Below, one piece after another: positions 5,269-5,384 of a stretch of DNA of 5,384 bases. The stretch is taken from assembly GCA_017995875.1 (NCBI GenBank), contig JAGOIB010000081.1:1-5384 (forward strand). Direction: 5' to 3'. The notes beneath the pieces were generated by a model, which was not told the DNA's origin, did no database searches, and worked only from the letters and a program-made list of their open reading frames with translations. Position 1 is the first letter of the stretch. Every line of letters begins with the position of its first letter. Source of the stretch: Saprospiraceae bacterium (GTDB lineage Bacteria; Bacteroidota; Bacteroidia; Chitinophagales; Saprospiraceae). A program made the translations under genes and the position numbers.

Positions 5269-5286
5269 GCAAGTCTGGAGACTTGC
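5269..5286. repeat. Palindrome 1 of a cluster (stem GCAAGTC)
   Basis: GCAAGTC (5269-5275) pairs with GACTTGC (5280-5286) around TGGA. A 7-bp stem with a tetraloop, it shares the AAGTCT/AGACTT arms with the palindrome 10 bp downstream. Confidence 0.7.
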
Positions 5287-5296
5287 GAATATTGCA

Positions 5297-5316
5297 TTCA
5301 AGTCTTCAGACTTGAA
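5297..5316. repeat. Palindrome 2 of the cluster (stem TTCAAGTC)
   Basis: TTCAAGTC (5297-5304) pairs with GACTTGAA (5309-5316) around TTCA. The core CAAGTCT/AGACTTG is the same as in 5269-5286 with a different loop, so the two are diverged copies of one palindrome. Confidence 0.7.
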
Positions 5317-5332
5317 CGAGCCGGATGTATTG

Positions 5333-5356
5333 ATATGAAGATTTAAATCTTCATAT
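5333..5356. repeat. Palindrome 3: perfect 24-bp palindrome
   Basis: Positions 5333-5344 (ATATGAAGATTT) are the exact reverse complement of 5345-5356, giving a 24-bp palindrome with no spacer. It could be extruded as a cruciform or act as a binding site for a dimeric protein. Lying about 30 bp from the window edge, it may be the start of a longer element. Confidence 0.7.
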
Positions 5357-5384
5357 ATCGAAATGTTAAATGACATGAGTCTGA

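Overview
The window looks like chromosomal DNA of a member of the Bacteroidota. The evidence is a PorT-type outer-membrane beta-barrel protein whose signal peptide ends in A-Q, a lipoprotein whose lipobox cysteine is followed at once by acidic residues (the Bacteroidota surface-export pattern), an M43-type secreted metalloprotease, starts without clear Shine-Dalgarno sequences, and intergenic DNA rich in short palindromes and repeats. I cannot place it below phylum level. No rRNA, tRNA, cas gene, transposase or phage gene is visible.

Layout: a secreted zinc metalloprotease runs leftward off the window (1-743, minus strand, 3' end missing). A 199-bp divergent region separates it from six plus-strand genes. 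These are a predicted surface lipoprotein (943-1467) closed by a strong intrinsic terminator (1487-1532), a polytopic membrane protein of the DUF6629 type (1665-2318), a small CxxC membrane protein (2613-3023), an outer-membrane beta-barrel protein (3207-3875), a class I SAM-dependent methyltransferase (3925-4455) and an unrecognised 205-aa soluble protein (4503-5120). The M43 gene, which has no start-to-stop ORF inside the window, was read directly from the reverse complement and is open over all 247 visible codons.

The genes do not form an obvious pathway. Three act in or beyond the envelope, two sit in membranes and two look cytoplasmic. Only 3207-5120 is packed tightly enough (gaps of 49 and 47 bp) to suggest co-transcription, and the second of those gaps is filled by a repeat element.

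The intergenic DNA is the unusual part. (1) 2343-2522 holds three 41-bp repeat units with short TATTGRN heptamer runs in front of two of them. (2) 3023-3134 and 4436-4498 are two copies of a composite element built entirely in 7-nt phase (16 and 9 heptads): AGTKAGY-type heptads, then T-rich heptads, then ACTCGAA-type heptads, then an ACYTTTT-like end. The second copy supplies the last codons and the stop of the methyltransferase and ends 4 bp before the next ATG. (3) 5130-5356 carries a perfect 17-bp hairpin, a relative of its loop, and three more palindromes at the window edge. The other gaps (744-866, 1533-1664, 2523-2612, 5176-5216) show nothing I can name.
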